Below the pieces are notes generated by a model. The model ran no database searches and was not told the origin of the DNA. It saw nothing but the letters and a program-made list of their open reading frames with translations. A program made the translations under genes and the position numbers. A DNA stretch of 64,000 bases from assembly GCF_013378075.1 (NCBI RefSeq), contig NZ_CP051131.1, forward strand, positions 124,001 through 188,000, given 5' to 3'. Below, in pieces: positions 7,427 to 16,048 of this stretch (position 1 is its first letter; each line of letters opens with the position of its first letter). The stretch comes from Parasphingopyxis algicola (lineage in GTDB: Bacteria; Pseudomonadota; Alphaproteobacteria; Sphingomonadales; Sphingomonadaceae).

Positions 7427-8046
7427 TGGCCGAACCGCTCATCCTCCATGAAGATGCGCGCAGCGGCAATTGCTACAAGATCCGGCTGACGGCCGCGCAT
7501 CTCGGCATTCCGCTCGAGCGCCGCGCCTATGACATCATGAACGGCGAAACGCGTACGGTCGACTTCCTTGCGACCGTCAACGCCAATGGCAAGATACCGG
7601 TGCTTCAGATCGGCGACCGGTTCCTGCCTGAAAGCAATGCGGCCTGCCATTGGCTGGCCGACGGGAGCTCGCTGATTCCCGAAGATAGCTTCGACCATGC
7701 CGATATGCTGCGCTGGATGTTCTGGGAGCAGCATCGGCACGAGCCTGCTGTCGCGGAGATGCGATTCCTCTATCTCTACGTGGGGCGCGATAATCTGACC
7801 GACGAGCAGCGTGCGGGAATCCGAGCCCGGGTCGCCAATGGCGAAGCCGCGCTGACCCTGATGGACGAGCATCTGCGGGATCGGGATTTCATGCTGAAAT
7901 CGGGCTTCAGCCTCGCCGATATCGCGCTCTACGCCTACACCCATGTCGCTGAAGAAGGCGGTTTCGACCTTGCCCGCTGGCCCGCGCTCGGCCGCTGGCT
8001 TGAACGCGTCGCCGCCCTGCCGCGCCATGTGCCAATGGATTCCTGA
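7426..8046 (+). CDS. Glutathione S-transferase family protein
   Basis: A 206-residue GST. N-terminal half: SGNCYKIRLTAAHLGIPLERR (first strand and helix), GKIPVLQIGDRFLPESNAAC with cis-proline and the glutathione-binding ES pair. C-terminal half: GFSLADIALYAYTH. Start is ATG 7426, overlapping the preceding TGA by one base; the frame is open far upstream through clpA antisense sequence but that is meaningless. Substrate unknown. Confidence 0.9.
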   Translation: MAEPLILHEDARSGNCYKIRLTAAHLGIPLERRAYDIMNGETRTVDFLATVNANGKIPVLQIGDRFLPESNAACHWLADGSSLIPEDSFDHADMLRWMFWEQHRHEPAVAEMRFLYLYVGRDNLTDEQRAGIRARVANGEAALTLMDEHLRDRDFMLKSGFSLADIALYAYTHVAEEGGFDLARWPALGRWLERVAALPRHVPMDS

Positions 8047-8153
8047 CGCGTCCGCCCGTTTGTGCAGAGCAACAAAAACCCCGGCTCCGTCGCTTAGCTG
8101 TAACAATAAAACGTCATAGGCTTCCAGGCGGAGCAACGGACAAGGGGTTCGTC

Positions 8154-9020
8154 ATGGATGCACCGCAGGATTTCCTCAAAGACGCAGCGATCTTCAACCT
8201 GACGGACAAGCGTCTGTCGGGACCCGAGCCCGATTGCCGGCGCAAGCGATACCGTACGATCTGGGTGTCCGACATCCATCTCGGGACCAAGGGCTGCAAT
8301 AGCGAGCTGCTGATCGACTTTCTCGACAGTGTCGACAGCGAGACAATGTATCTGGTCGGCGACATTATCGACGGCTGGCGGATGAAGAAGAAATTCTACT
8401 GGCCGCCCGAGCATAATGACGTGATCTGGCGGGTGCTGAAGCGGGCGCGGCGCGGCACGCGGATCGTCTATATTCCCGGCAATCACGACGAGATGTTCCG
8501 GCAGTTTACCGGGCTGAATTTCGGGAAGGTCGAAATCCGCCGCAAGGCGATCCACGAGACCGCCGACGGCCGGCGCCTGCTCGTCCTGCATGGCGACGAG
8601 TTCGACGCGATCATGCTCTCGCATCGCTGGCTCGCCCATCTCGGCGACATGGCCTATACCGCGATGATGGTGCTCAACCGCTGGGTCAACGGGATCCGCG
8701 GGTGGTTGGGGCGGCCCTATTGGTCGCTCTCGAAGCACGCCAAGCACAGGGTGAAGAACGCGGTCGAGTTCATCTCGAAATTCGAGGAGATCGTTGCCGA
8801 GGAGGCCGGCCGGCGCGGTGTCGACGGCGTCGTATGCGGCCATATCCATACCGCGGAGATCCGCACCATCGAGGGCGTCGAATATTATAATGACGGCGAC
8901 TGGGTCGAGGGCTGCACCGCGCTGGTCGAGCATTTCGACGGGCGGATGGAAATACTCCACTGGGCCGACGAGATCGCCGCGCGGGATACGGACGAACGCC
9001 GGATGCCGGCGGCCGCCTGA
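8154..9020 (+). CDS. Metallophosphoesterase, UDP-2,3-diacylglucosamine diphosphatase-like
   Basis: A 288-residue calcineurin-like phosphoesterase. All metal motifs are present: SDIHLG (39-44), GDIIDGW (69-75), GNHDE (109-113), HGDEFD (146-151) and GHIH (229-232). Family relatives include LpxH-like enzymes, but this longer subgroup is usually found beside a GT4 glycosyltransferase, as here (15 bp apart), which suggests a role in envelope glycolipid synthesis rather than core lipid A. Start ATG 8154 has an AAGGGG SD. Specific substrate is inference. Confidence 0.88.
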   Translation: MDAPQDFLKDAAIFNLTDKRLSGPEPDCRRKRYRTIWVSDIHLGTKGCNSELLIDFLDSVDSETMYLVGDIIDGWRMKKKFYWPPEHNDVIWRVLKRARRGTRIVYIPGNHDEMFRQFTGLNFGKVEIRRKAIHETADGRRLLVLHGDEFDAIMLSHRWLAHLGDMAYTAMMVLNRWVNGIRGWLGRPYWSLSKHAKHRVKNAVEFISKFEEIVAEEAGRRGVDGVVCGHIHTAEIRTIEGVEYYNDGDWVEGCTALVEHFDGRMEILHWADEIAARDTDERRMPAAA

Positions 9021-9035
9021 CATAGGAGAGCGTCC

Positions 9036-10061
9036 ATGCGCATAGCGATCGTTACCGATGCCTGGGACCCGCAGGTCAACGGCGTCGTCCGCACGCTGAA
9101 ATCCGTCGGCGCGGAACTCCGGAAGATGGGGCATTACGTCCATATCCTTTCGCCCGACCAGTTCCCCTCGATCCCGTGTCCGACCTATGCCGAAATCCGG
9201 CTGGCGCTCGTGACCGGCGAACGGCTCGGTACGGCCCTGGCAGAGATCGCGCCCGATGCGATCCATATCGCAACAGAAGGCCCGCTCGGTTTCGCCGCGC
9301 GGCGCTGGTGCCGGCGGAACGGTTATCCGTTCACCACCGCCTATCACACGCAATTCCCGGACTATGTGTCGAAGCGGACGGGGCTTCCGTCCGACTGGAT
9401 CTGGCCTCTGATGCGCCGCTTCCATGCGCCGTCGAGCGCGGTGCTGACGGCGACGGAATCGATCCGCCGCGAGCTGCGCGCCCACGGCATCACCCATCTC
9501 GCGCCATGGGGCAGGGGCGTCGATCTCGGCAGTTTCTCGCCCGATGCGCCGCCGCATCCCGCCTATCGCGATAGGCGGGGGCCGATCATGCTCTATGTCG
9601 GCCGGGTCGCGATCGAAAAGAATATCGAGGCCTTTCTCGAAAGCCGCCATCCGGGTTCGAAAGTGATCGTCGGTGACGGCCCCGCGCGCGCCGCGCTCGA
9701 AAGCCGTTATCCCGACGCCCGTTTCCTCGGCGCCTTGTCGGGAAAAGCGCTGGCCGGTGCCTATGCCGGCGCCGACGTCTTCGTCTTTCCGAGCCGGACC
9801 GATACGTTCGGGCTCGTGATGATCGAGGCGCTGGCGTCGGGAACCCCCGTCGCCGCCTATCCGGTCGCGGGCCCGGTCGATGTCGTGACCGACAGGGTCG
9901 CCTGTCTCGATCCCGATCTCGATACCGCTATCGCGGGCGCTCTGACGCGCGATCGGGAGGCGTGCGCCCGCTACGGTGCGGCGTTCACCTGGCAACGGAG
10001 CGCGAAGGAATTCCTGGCCGCGCTGGTCCGGATCGGACACGAATTCGACAGGGCTGCCTAG
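9036..10061 (+). CDS. GT4-family glycosyltransferase
   Basis: A 341-residue GT-B fold enzyme. N-terminal acceptor domain begins MRIAIVTDAWDPQVNGVVRT with the glycine-rich GVV loop. The C-terminal donor domain has LYVGRVAIEKNIEAFLE, VIVGDGPARAALE and VFVFPSRTDTFGLVMIEALASGTPV, the EX7E region of GT4. Close relatives are annotated as mannosyl- or glucosyl-transferases acting on lipids. It follows the metallophosphoesterase with 15 bp and an AGGAGAG SD, so both are likely one envelope glycolipid operon. Confidence 0.88.
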   Translation: MRIAIVTDAWDPQVNGVVRTLKSVGAELRKMGHYVHILSPDQFPSIPCPTYAEIRLALVTGERLGTALAEIAPDAIHIATEGPLGFAARRWCRRNGYPFTTAYHTQFPDYVSKRTGLPSDWIWPLMRRFHAPSSAVLTATESIRRELRAHGITHLAPWGRGVDLGSFSPDAPPHPAYRDRRGPIMLYVGRVAIEKNIEAFLESRHPGSKVIVGDGPARAALESRYPDARFLGALSGKALAGAYAGADVFVFPSRTDTFGLVMIEALASGTPVAAYPVAGPVDVVTDRVACLDPDLDTAIAGALTRDREACARYGAAFTWQRSAKEFLAALVRIGHEFDRAA

Positions 10062-10096
10062 GCGCCGATCCCGAACCCGTCGATCGCGCTGCACTC

Positions 10097-10125
10097 TTGC
10101 TCTTGGCGCGCCGCTCGCCTAGATA
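10097..10125 (+). promoter_or_regulatory. Putative trcR promoter
   Basis: TTGCTC (10097-10102) and TAGATA (10120-10125) with a 17-bp spacer. A start near 10132 would place a hairpin (10138-10158) at the very 5' end of the message. Confidence 0.45.
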
Positions 10126-10137
10126 GAGACCATGTTC

Positions 10138-10163
10138 GGCCGTCCCGCAGGGGCGGCCCTTTT
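10138..10163 (+). terminator. Terminator-like hairpin in the trcR leader
   Basis: A 9-bp stem GGCCGTCCC / GGGGCGGCC (one G-U pair) with a GCA loop, then CTTTT. It sits 23 bp before the trcR start and only a few bases after the predicted transcription start, so it could be an attenuator, a 5' stabiliser, or the terminator of the upstream glycosyltransferase gene. Confidence 0.6.
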
Positions 10164-10180
10164 AATTTCTGGAGTTCACC

Positions 10181-10969
10181 ATGGCCCATCCCCTGATGCC
10201 GCATGCGACCGCAAGCTGGCTGGTCGACAACACGGCGCTGTCCTTCGAGCAGATCTCCGAATTCTGCGGCTTGCACATTCTCGAAGTGCAGGCGATCGCC
10301 GACGATACGGCCGCCACCAAGCTCACCGGCCGCGATCCGATTGCGGCCCATGAAGTGACGATGGAGGAAATCGAGAAAGGCCAGGCCGATCCCGATTACC
10401 GGCTCGAAATGCTGAAAGGGCCCGCACAGATTCGCCGCACCAAGGGCCCACGCTACACGCCGGTTTCCAAGCGGCAGGACAAGCCGGACGGCATTGCCTG
10501 GCTGCTCCGCAACCACCCGGAAATCTCCGACGCGCAGGTTGGCAAGCTGATCGGCACGACGCGCAACACGATCAACGCGATCCGCGATCGCACGCACTGG
10601 AACATCGCAGAGATCGTTCCCAAGGATCCGGTGACGCTCGGCCTGTGCTCGCAGCGCGAGCTCGATGCGGTCGTCGCCAAGGCGGCGAAGAAGGCCGGTA
10701 TCGAGGCGCCCAAGGACGAGACGATCGAAGGTGATCGCGAGGCGCTGATCGAGGAACTGCGCCAGGAGCGCCGGGTCGCGGCGGCCGAGGCCGAAGCATT
10801 GCTCGCGGCGGAAGCCGCCGAAGCGGCCGGCGAAACCGCGGAGCCGGATGCCGAGGCCGAAACCGAGGCCGAAACCGGGTCGGGCTGGCCGGACATGCCG
10901 TCCGAGGACGCCCCCGCCAAGCCGCTTCCGGAAGGCGCGGAAGAATTGTTCAAGAAGAAGGACGACTGA
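10181..10969 (+). CDS. trcR: DUF1013 protein, TrcR-like cell-cycle transcriptional regulator
   Basis: A 262-residue protein matching DUF1013/TrcR: MAHPLMPHATASWLVDNTAL, then SEFCGLHILEVQAIAD, and LIGTTRNTINAIRDRTHWN, a helix-turn-helix-like second segment. In Caulobacter the family member TrcR binds promoters together with RNA polymerase. Residues about 1-175 are the conserved part; 175-262 is a Glu/Ala-rich acidic coiled tail that varies in the family. SD CTGGAG precedes ATG 10181. The leader carries a terminator-like hairpin. Family call is firm; the symbol rests on similarity. Confidence 0.88.
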   Translation: MAHPLMPHATASWLVDNTALSFEQISEFCGLHILEVQAIADDTAATKLTGRDPIAAHEVTMEEIEKGQADPDYRLEMLKGPAQIRRTKGPRYTPVSKRQDKPDGIAWLLRNHPEISDAQVGKLIGTTRNTINAIRDRTHWNIAEIVPKDPVTLGLCSQRELDAVVAKAAKKAGIEAPKDETIEGDREALIEELRQERRVAAAEAEALLAAEAAEAAGETAEPDAEAETEAETGSGWPDMPSEDAPAKPLPEGAEELFKKKDD

Positions 10970-10982
10970 CGGCACGGCGTTT

Positions 10983-11004
10983 CTACTTACAGCGATGTCA
11001 GTAG
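10983..11004. promoter_or_regulatory. 22-bp imperfect palindrome upstream of fadD
   Basis: CTACTTACA and TGTCAGTAG, 8 of 9 positions paired, flank a GCGA centre, 36 bp before the fadD start. Size and symmetry resemble a TetR-type operator; it could also be the end hairpin of trcR. Confidence 0.35.
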
Positions 11005-11039
11005 CTTGATTTGTCGCAAGGCCTTGCTATAGGGCGATT

Positions 11040-12710
11040 ATGGTCGAGATTCCTGACATTTGGCGCCAAGATTTCCGCCATCCGGGCACCTGGGACAAGA
11101 GCTTCGCTCCGCTCACCGTGTCGCAGATGTTCGCCGACAGCGCAGCGGCACACCCTGACGCCTATCTCGCCGACTTCATGGGCCGGAAATACAGCTATGC
11201 CGATGTCCGGCTCGGCGTGAACCGTGTCGCGCGCGGCCTCCAGAAGCTCGGGGTCAAAAAGGGCGACCGGATCGGGCTCTTCCTGCCCAACGTGCCGCAC
11301 TATCTCGCCGCCTATTATGGCGCGATGAAGATGGGCGCGACGGTCGTCAATTTCTCGCCGCTCTACACGGTCGACGAGCTGACGCATCAGGTCGAGGATT
11401 CGGGCACGAAATTGCTGTTTACCCTCTCGGCCAAGGCGCTGCTGCCGACGGCGCTCGAGGTGCTCGACGAATCCTCGCTCGAAAAACTCGTCGTCGGCAC
11501 CGTCGTCGAGGCGCTGCCGCTGGCGAAATCGCTGCTGTTCCGGGTGTTCAAGGGCGGCGAATCGGTCGACATCCCCAAGCGCCGCGATGTCGTCCCGTTC
11601 AGTGAGCTGGTCGACAACAAGGGCGATTGCGGGCGCGTGCCGATCGATCCGCGCAGGGATATCGCGCTGATCCAGTACACCGGCGGCACGACGGGCACGC
11701 CCAAGGGCGCGATGCTCACCCACCAGAACATCACCGCCAATGCGCGCCAGATCCAGGCGCTCGATCCGGAGCCGGAGGCCGAAGACCGGATCATGGGCGT
11801 GCTGCCCTTCTTCCACGTCTTCGCCAATGCGACGGTGCTCAACCGCACGGTGCTGCGCGGCGGCGAGATCGTCATGCTGCCGCGCTGGAACGCGGCGCAG
11901 GCGCTGAAGGCGATCGAGCGCACCAAGGCGACGGCGCTGCCCGGCGTCCCCACCATGTACACCGCACTGCTCGACCATCCGCAGACCGCGAAGACCGATT
12001 TCAGCTCGCTTCGCGTCTGTATCTCGGGCGGCGCGCCGCTGCCGGCCGAAACCAAGTCCAAGTTCGAGGCATTGACCGGTGCGAAGCTGGTCGAGGGCTA
12101 CGGGCTTACCGAGAGTTCGGGCGTCGTCTCCTGCAATCCCTATCACGGCGAGAACAAGACGGGGTCGATCGGCCAGCCCGCCCCGGCGACGATCGTCCGG
12201 CTCGTCGACAAGGAAGATCCGAACCAGCCCGCGCCGGAAGGCGAACCGGGCGAAATCGTGATCGCGGGGCCGCAGATCATGTACGGCTATTGGAACCGGC
12301 CCGATGCCGACGACCAGATCCTGCATGACGGATTCCTGCGTACCGGCGATGTCGGAACGATCGACGAAGAAGGCTATATCTTCATCGTCGACCGGCTGAA
12401 GGACATGATTGCCGTATCCGGCTTCAAGGTGTTTCCGAGCCAGCTCGAGGAAATCCTCTACAGGCATCCGGCCGTGAAGGAGGCGCTCGTGATCGGCGTT
12501 CCCGATGCCTATACCGGCGAGAAGCCGAAGGCGTTCGTGACGCTGGAACAGGGCGGCGACGTGACGGACGAGGACCTGGCGAACTGGCTGAACCCGCAGC
12601 TCGGCAAGCATGAACAGGTGCAGGCGGTGATTGTTCGCGAGGAACTGCCCAAGACGATGATCGGCAAGCTCGACCGCAAGGCGTTGCGCGCCGAAGAGAG
12701 CGAAGGCTAG
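11040..12710 (+). CDS. fadD: Long-chain fatty acid-CoA ligase
   Basis: A 556-residue AMP-binding enzyme of normal FadD length. Motifs: YTGGTTGTPKG (213-223) for ATP/AMP, GYGLTESSG, RTGDVG and the C-terminal GKLDRKAL with the catalytic lysine. It activates fatty acids to acyl-CoA at the inner face of the membrane for beta-oxidation or lipid synthesis. The family also includes close dicarboxylate or branched acid ligases, so chain specificity is not certain. No clear SD; ATG 11040 may be near the transcript start. Enoyl-CoA hydratase, thiolase and acyl-CoA dehydrogenase genes elsewhere in the window would use its product. Confidence 0.9.
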   Translation: MVEIPDIWRQDFRHPGTWDKSFAPLTVSQMFADSAAAHPDAYLADFMGRKYSYADVRLGVNRVARGLQKLGVKKGDRIGLFLPNVPHYLAAYYGAMKMGATVVNFSPLYTVDELTHQVEDSGTKLLFTLSAKALLPTALEVLDESSLEKLVVGTVVEALPLAKSLLFRVFKGGESVDIPKRRDVVPFSELVDNKGDCGRVPIDPRRDIALIQYTGGTTGTPKGAMLTHQNITANARQIQALDPEPEAEDRIMGVLPFFHVFANATVLNRTVLRGGEIVMLPRWNAAQALKAIERTKATALPGVPTMYTALLDHPQTAKTDFSSLRVCISGGAPLPAETKSKFEALTGAKLVEGYGLTESSGVVSCNPYHGENKTGSIGQPAPATIVRLVDKEDPNQPAPEGEPGEIVIAGPQIMYGYWNRPDADDQILHDGFLRTGDVGTIDEEGYIFIVDRLKDMIAVSGFKVFPSQLEEILYRHPAVKEALVIGVPDAYTGEKPKAFVTLEQGGDVTDEDLANWLNPQLGKHEQVQAVIVREELPKTMIGKLDRKALRAEESEG

Positions 12711-13035
12711 AGGCTAACCGTCCTTTGTTGAAACGCGATCGTCATTGCGAGCGACCGCGGGGAGCGCGGCAATCCAGAGCCGCAAGCGATGGCGTCCCCA
12801 GCTCTGGATTGCTTCGTCGGCTTCGCCTCCTCGCAATGACGAGAACATATGCAAACCCTTGAAATGTAGGAAATTATCTGTTTCGGTATATATCGCGAAA
12901 CGGATGACTTTTCGGTGGCTACGGGGGCATAGGCGCGACTGACGCCGGAAAGTCTGTGTGTAAACTATGTAAACTTATCGCACGATTATCGCGTCAAAAC
13001 CGGATGAACACGGTTCCGGATGAGCGGACGACGGC
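12711..13035. other. 325-bp intergenic region between convergent fadD and OYE genes
   Basis: Holds the second REP-like element (12741-12840), then an AT-richer stretch with two short direct repeats: TAAAC at the TGTAAACTATGTAAAC segment near 12957, and CCGGATGA twice 16 bp apart near 13001-13024. No convincing ORF. Confidence 0.6.
12741..12840. repeat. REP-like interspersed inverted repeat, copy 2
   Basis: Outer arms GTCATTGCG (12741-12749) and CGCAATGAC (12832-12840); inner arms of 12 bp, GCAATCCAGAGC (12769-12780) and GCTCTGGATTGC (12801-12812). Same arms as 3514-3603, with diverged linkers, so the two are members of one family. Confidence 0.87.
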
Positions 13036-14325
13036 TCAGCCGCGCCGCGCCATCAGCCGCTTGTGCGTTGCTTCGACCTCGCGGAACGCCGCGAATACCG
13101 ACCGTTCGGGCGCCGTGTTCCCGGTGCGGCCCAGCGCGTAGAGCTGGCTGTAGAACCAGTATTGGGTTGCAAAACCGTCGATCGCCTTGAGCATCTGCAG
13201 CCGCTTGAGAAAGCCGAGCCAGTTCGGGATCAGCGCCAGCTCATCCTCGGGTGTCGGCAGCTTTTCCGAGCCGTTCAGCATCTGTCTTGCCGCATCGGGG
13301 GTATGACAGAAGGGCCGGCCGATGCCGATCACGTCCGCCGCGCCGCTGTCGAGCGCGTAATCCATCGCCGCGCGGCTGCGGAACCCGCCGGTCACCATCA
13401 ACGGCACCGACACCTTGTCCTGCATGGCGAGCGCGAAATCGACGAAATAGGCTTCGCGGCGCGCGGTTGATGGAGCGACATTCTGTTTCTGCTCGGCCTC
13501 CATTCCCTCGATACCGAGGAGCTTGGGCTGTTCGTAATTGCCGCCCGAGATTTCGAGCAGGTCGATGCCGGCATCGCCGAGCCATTGGGCGACCTGCAGC
13601 GAATCCTCGAACTGGAAACCGCCGCGCTGGAAGTCGGCGCTGTTGAGCTTCACCGACACCGGGAAATCTTGGCCGACCGCGTCGCGCACGGCGGAGACGG
13701 TCTCGAGCAGGAAGCGCGCCCGGTTTTCGAGCGATCCGCCATAGTCGTCCTCGCGCTGATTGGCGCGCGGCGAAAGGAAGGAAGACAGCAGATAACCGTG
13801 CGCGCCGTGGATCTGCACTCCGGTAAATCCGGCGTCCTGCGCGGCTTTCGCCGCGATTGCGAACTGGTCACGGATGTCGTGGATCTCGTCCACTGTCAGC
13901 GCGACGGGTTCGCCGAACTGGCCGCCCGGCAGGCCCAGTTTCACGGCCGAGGGCGCCTTGGGGTGCGGATTGACGATCGCCTGGGTCTGCCGGCCGCCAT
14001 GGCTGAGCTGGGCCCAGAAATGATTTCCGCTCCGCGTCGCGGCGGCCGCCCAGCTCGCGAGCCGGGTCGCGAGTTCGGTATCGGGCTCGCCATGGATGAT
14101 GACGTTGCCCGGCCGCTCGAGATGATCGCGGTCGACCTGGATATTGCCGGAAAGCAGCATTCCGGCGCCGCCGTCCGACCAGATCCCGTACAACCGTTCG
14201 AGTTCTTCGGTCGGCTTGCCGTCGATCGTCGCCAGCCCCTCGGTCATCGCCGCCTTGGCGATCCGGTTCGGCAATGTCGCGCCGCAGGGAAGGGTGAGCG
14301 GCTCGGCCAGTTCCGGCGCGCTCAT
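13036..14325 (-). CDS. NADH:flavin oxidoreductase, old yellow enzyme family
   Basis: A 429-residue TIM-barrel flavoenzyme. Seen: LPNRIAKAAMTEGLA at the first strand (FMN contact), WAQLSHGGRQ, GVQIHGAHGYLLSSFLSP (His pair for substrate), DDYGGSLENRARFLLE and VTGGFRSRAAM...GRPFCHTP for the FMN phosphate. A C-terminal extension (about 375-429) is longer than in classical OYE. Expected reaction: NAD(P)H-dependent reduction of activated C=C bonds. It is downstream of the aldehyde dehydrogenase gene with a 4-nt ATGA overlap, so co-translated. Substrate unknown. Confidence 0.88.
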   Translation of the reverse strand: MSAPELAEPLTLPCGATLPNRIAKAAMTEGLATIDGKPTEELERLYGIWSDGGAGMLLSGNIQVDRDHLERPGNVIIHGEPDTELATRLASWAAAATRSGNHFWAQLSHGGRQTQAIVNPHPKAPSAVKLGLPGGQFGEPVALTVDEIHDIRDQFAIAAKAAQDAGFTGVQIHGAHGYLLSSFLSPRANQREDDYGGSLENRARFLLETVSAVRDAVGQDFPVSVKLNSADFQRGGFQFEDSLQVAQWLGDAGIDLLEISGGNYEQPKLLGIEGMEAEQKQNVAPSTARREAYFVDFALAMQDKVSVPLMVTGGFRSRAAMDYALDSGAADVIGIGRPFCHTPDAARQMLNGSEKLPTPEDELALIPNWLGFLKRLQMLKAIDGFATQYWFYSQLYALGRTGNTAPERSVFAAFREVEATHKRLMARRG

Positions 14326-15686
14326 TCGGGCAGCATCACATTTTTGAGATTCATGAATTCGTGCAGCCCGTGCGAGCCCAGTTCGCGGCCATGGCCCGAC
14401 CGCTTGACGCCGCCGAACGGCGCATAAGGATCGGACGCGAGCATCTGGTTGATCGCCGTCATCCCGGCCTCGATATCGCGGATGAAGCGCTCTTTTTCGC
14501 TTTCGTCCGTCGTCCAGGCGCTCGATCCGAGTCCGAAGGGAATATCGTTCGCGACATCGATCGCCTCGTCTATATCCTTGACCTTGAAGACCATGGCGAC
14601 CGGTCCGAAAAACTCTTCCCGGGCGACTGGCGCGTCTTCCGGAATATCGGTGAGGATCGCGGGCGTCATCCAGGCGCCGGGCTTGTCGGGAATGTCGCCG
14701 CCATAGATCCTGTTAGCGCCGGACTGGATTGCTTTTTCCAGCTGCTCGGCGATATCGTCGCGTGCGCCTTCGCTGGAGAGCGGGCCCATTTGCGTACCTT
14801 CGTCCGCCGGATCGCCGATCGTGATCGTCTTCACGCCCTCGGTGAAGATTTCCATGAACTCGTCATAGACATCCTCATGGACGACCATCCGCTTGCCGCA
14901 GATGCAGCTTTGCCCGGCATTTTGCAGCCTTGCCGTCACCGCGGTTTCGGCGGCTTTCTTCACGTCCGCGCTCGGCATCACGATGAACGGATCCGAACCG
15001 CCCAGCTCGAGCACGACTTTCTTGAGATTGTGCCCGGCCGCCTCCGCGACCTTGATCCCGGCGCCTTCGCTGCCGGTGATCGTCACCGCCACGACCCGCT
15101 CGTCCGCGATGATCCCGGCGACCTTGGAGGAGCTGATATGCATATTCTGGAACAGCCCTTCGGGTCCGCCGGCATCGAGCACGACCTGCTCGAGCGCGGC
15201 CGCGCATCCCGGCGTTGAGCTGGCGTGTTTCAGCAGCCCGACATTGCCGGCCATGATCGTCGGCGCCATGAAGCGCACGACCTGCCAGAAGGGATAGTTC
15301 CAGGGCATTACGGCCAGCACCGGGCCCTGCGGAAGCCAGCGCGACACCGAGCGGCCGCTCACCAGCTGCCGTTCGATGGGGTTGAGCATGTGCGGGCCGT
15401 TTTCGGCGTAGAAGCGGAATGCCTTTTCGCATTTCTCGATCTCGGCGCGCGCCTGTTTGACGGGCTTGCCCATCTCCGTGGTGATGATCGCCGCCAGTTC
15501 GTCGCGCCGCTGCTCATATTGATTGGCGATCTGGGTCAGCAGGTCGGTGCGCGTTTTATATTCGGTGTTGCGCCAATGGCGGAAGGCGGCGGCAGCCTTT
15601 GCGAGTTTCGCTTCAATCTGGTCATCGCTCAATTCGGGGAAGGTTTCGCCCTCTTCGCCGGTGGCCGGATTGACTTGCGTAGGCAT
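14322..15686 (-). CDS. NAD(P)-dependent succinate-semialdehyde dehydrogenase-type aldehyde dehydrogenase
   Basis: A 454-residue aldehyde dehydrogenase. Catalytic Cys261 in QNAGQSCICGKRM, general base Glu227 in VVLELGGSDPF, oxyanion Asn130 in MPWNYPFWQV. The short N-terminus and GRSVSRWLPQGPVLAVMPWN place it with the GabD/SSADH-like group that lacks about 30 N-terminal residues. Expected reaction: oxidation of succinate semialdehyde or a similar short aldehyde to the acid. ATG 15686 has a GGAGCGAG SD. Leads a two-gene operon with the OYE-type reductase, suggesting reduction of an enal followed by oxidation of the aldehyde (inference). Confidence 0.88.
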   Translation of the reverse strand: MPTQVNPATGEEGETFPELSDDQIEAKLAKAAAAFRHWRNTEYKTRTDLLTQIANQYEQRRDELAAIITTEMGKPVKQARAEIEKCEKAFRFYAENGPHMLNPIERQLVSGRSVSRWLPQGPVLAVMPWNYPFWQVVRFMAPTIMAGNVGLLKHASSTPGCAAALEQVVLDAGGPEGLFQNMHISSSKVAGIIADERVVAVTITGSEGAGIKVAEAAGHNLKKVVLELGGSDPFIVMPSADVKKAAETAVTARLQNAGQSCICGKRMVVHEDVYDEFMEIFTEGVKTITIGDPADEGTQMGPLSSEGARDDIAEQLEKAIQSGANRIYGGDIPDKPGAWMTPAILTDIPEDAPVAREEFFGPVAMVFKVKDIDEAIDVANDIPFGLGSSAWTTDESEKERFIRDIEAGMTAINQMLASDPYAPFGGVKRSGHGRELGSHGLHEFMNLKNVMLPE

Positions 15687-15757
15687 AATCTCGCTCCTTC
15701 GATTTTGGCAGGCGCCCCCCTGAGCCTGTCGAATCGCATATAGCGTGCGGCTCTTGC

Positions 15758-15787
15758 TTGACCATAGCTCGGTCGCTCGCCCATAGC
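15758..15787 (+). promoter_or_regulatory. Putative xseB promoter
   Basis: TTGACC (15758-15763) and CATAGC (15782-15787), spacer 18. The predicted start would fall on or next to ATG 15794, which lacks an SD. Confidence 0.35.
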
Positions 15788-15793
15788 GACTGC

Positions 15794-16045
15794 ATGACAG
15801 ACGAAAGCGCCACCGATATCGCCGAACTCTCCTTCGAAGCTGCGCTGGAGGAGCTGGAGGCGATCGTCCGCAAGCTCGAGGCCGGCGAAGCGCCGCTCGA
15901 TGAATCGATCGAGCTGTACGCGCGCGGCGACAAGCTCAGGGCGCAATGCGAAGCGCGGCTCAAGGCGGCCAAGGCCCGGATCGACAAGCTCCAGCTCGAT
16001 GCGGACGGCAAACCGGCCGGCGTCGAACCGCTCGATCCCGCCTAG
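15794..16045 (+). CDS. xseB: Exodeoxyribonuclease VII small subunit
   Basis: An 83-residue XseB. LSFEAALEELEAIVRKLEAGEAPLDESIELYARGDKL is the family signature of two coiled-coil helices that bind XseA. With XseA it degrades single-stranded DNA to oligonucleotides in the cytosol. An ATG at 15758 is in frame but would fall in the predicted -35; ATG 15794 fits family length. The start of the xseB-ispA-coaD operon; xseB next to ispA is a widely conserved pair. Confidence 0.93.
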   Translation: MTDESATDIAELSFEAALEELEAIVRKLEAGEAPLDESIELYARGDKLRAQCEARLKAAKARIDKLQLDADGKPAGVEPLDPA

Positions 16046-16048
16046 CCG

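Noticed and set aside
8094-10094. 666-residue minus-strand ORF opposite the metallophosphoesterase and GT4 genes
   Set aside because: Antisense shadow across two recognised genes; rich in D, R, G and H with no domain.
10998-12611. 537-residue minus-strand ORF opposite fadD
   Set aside because: Shadow of FadD with no motif.
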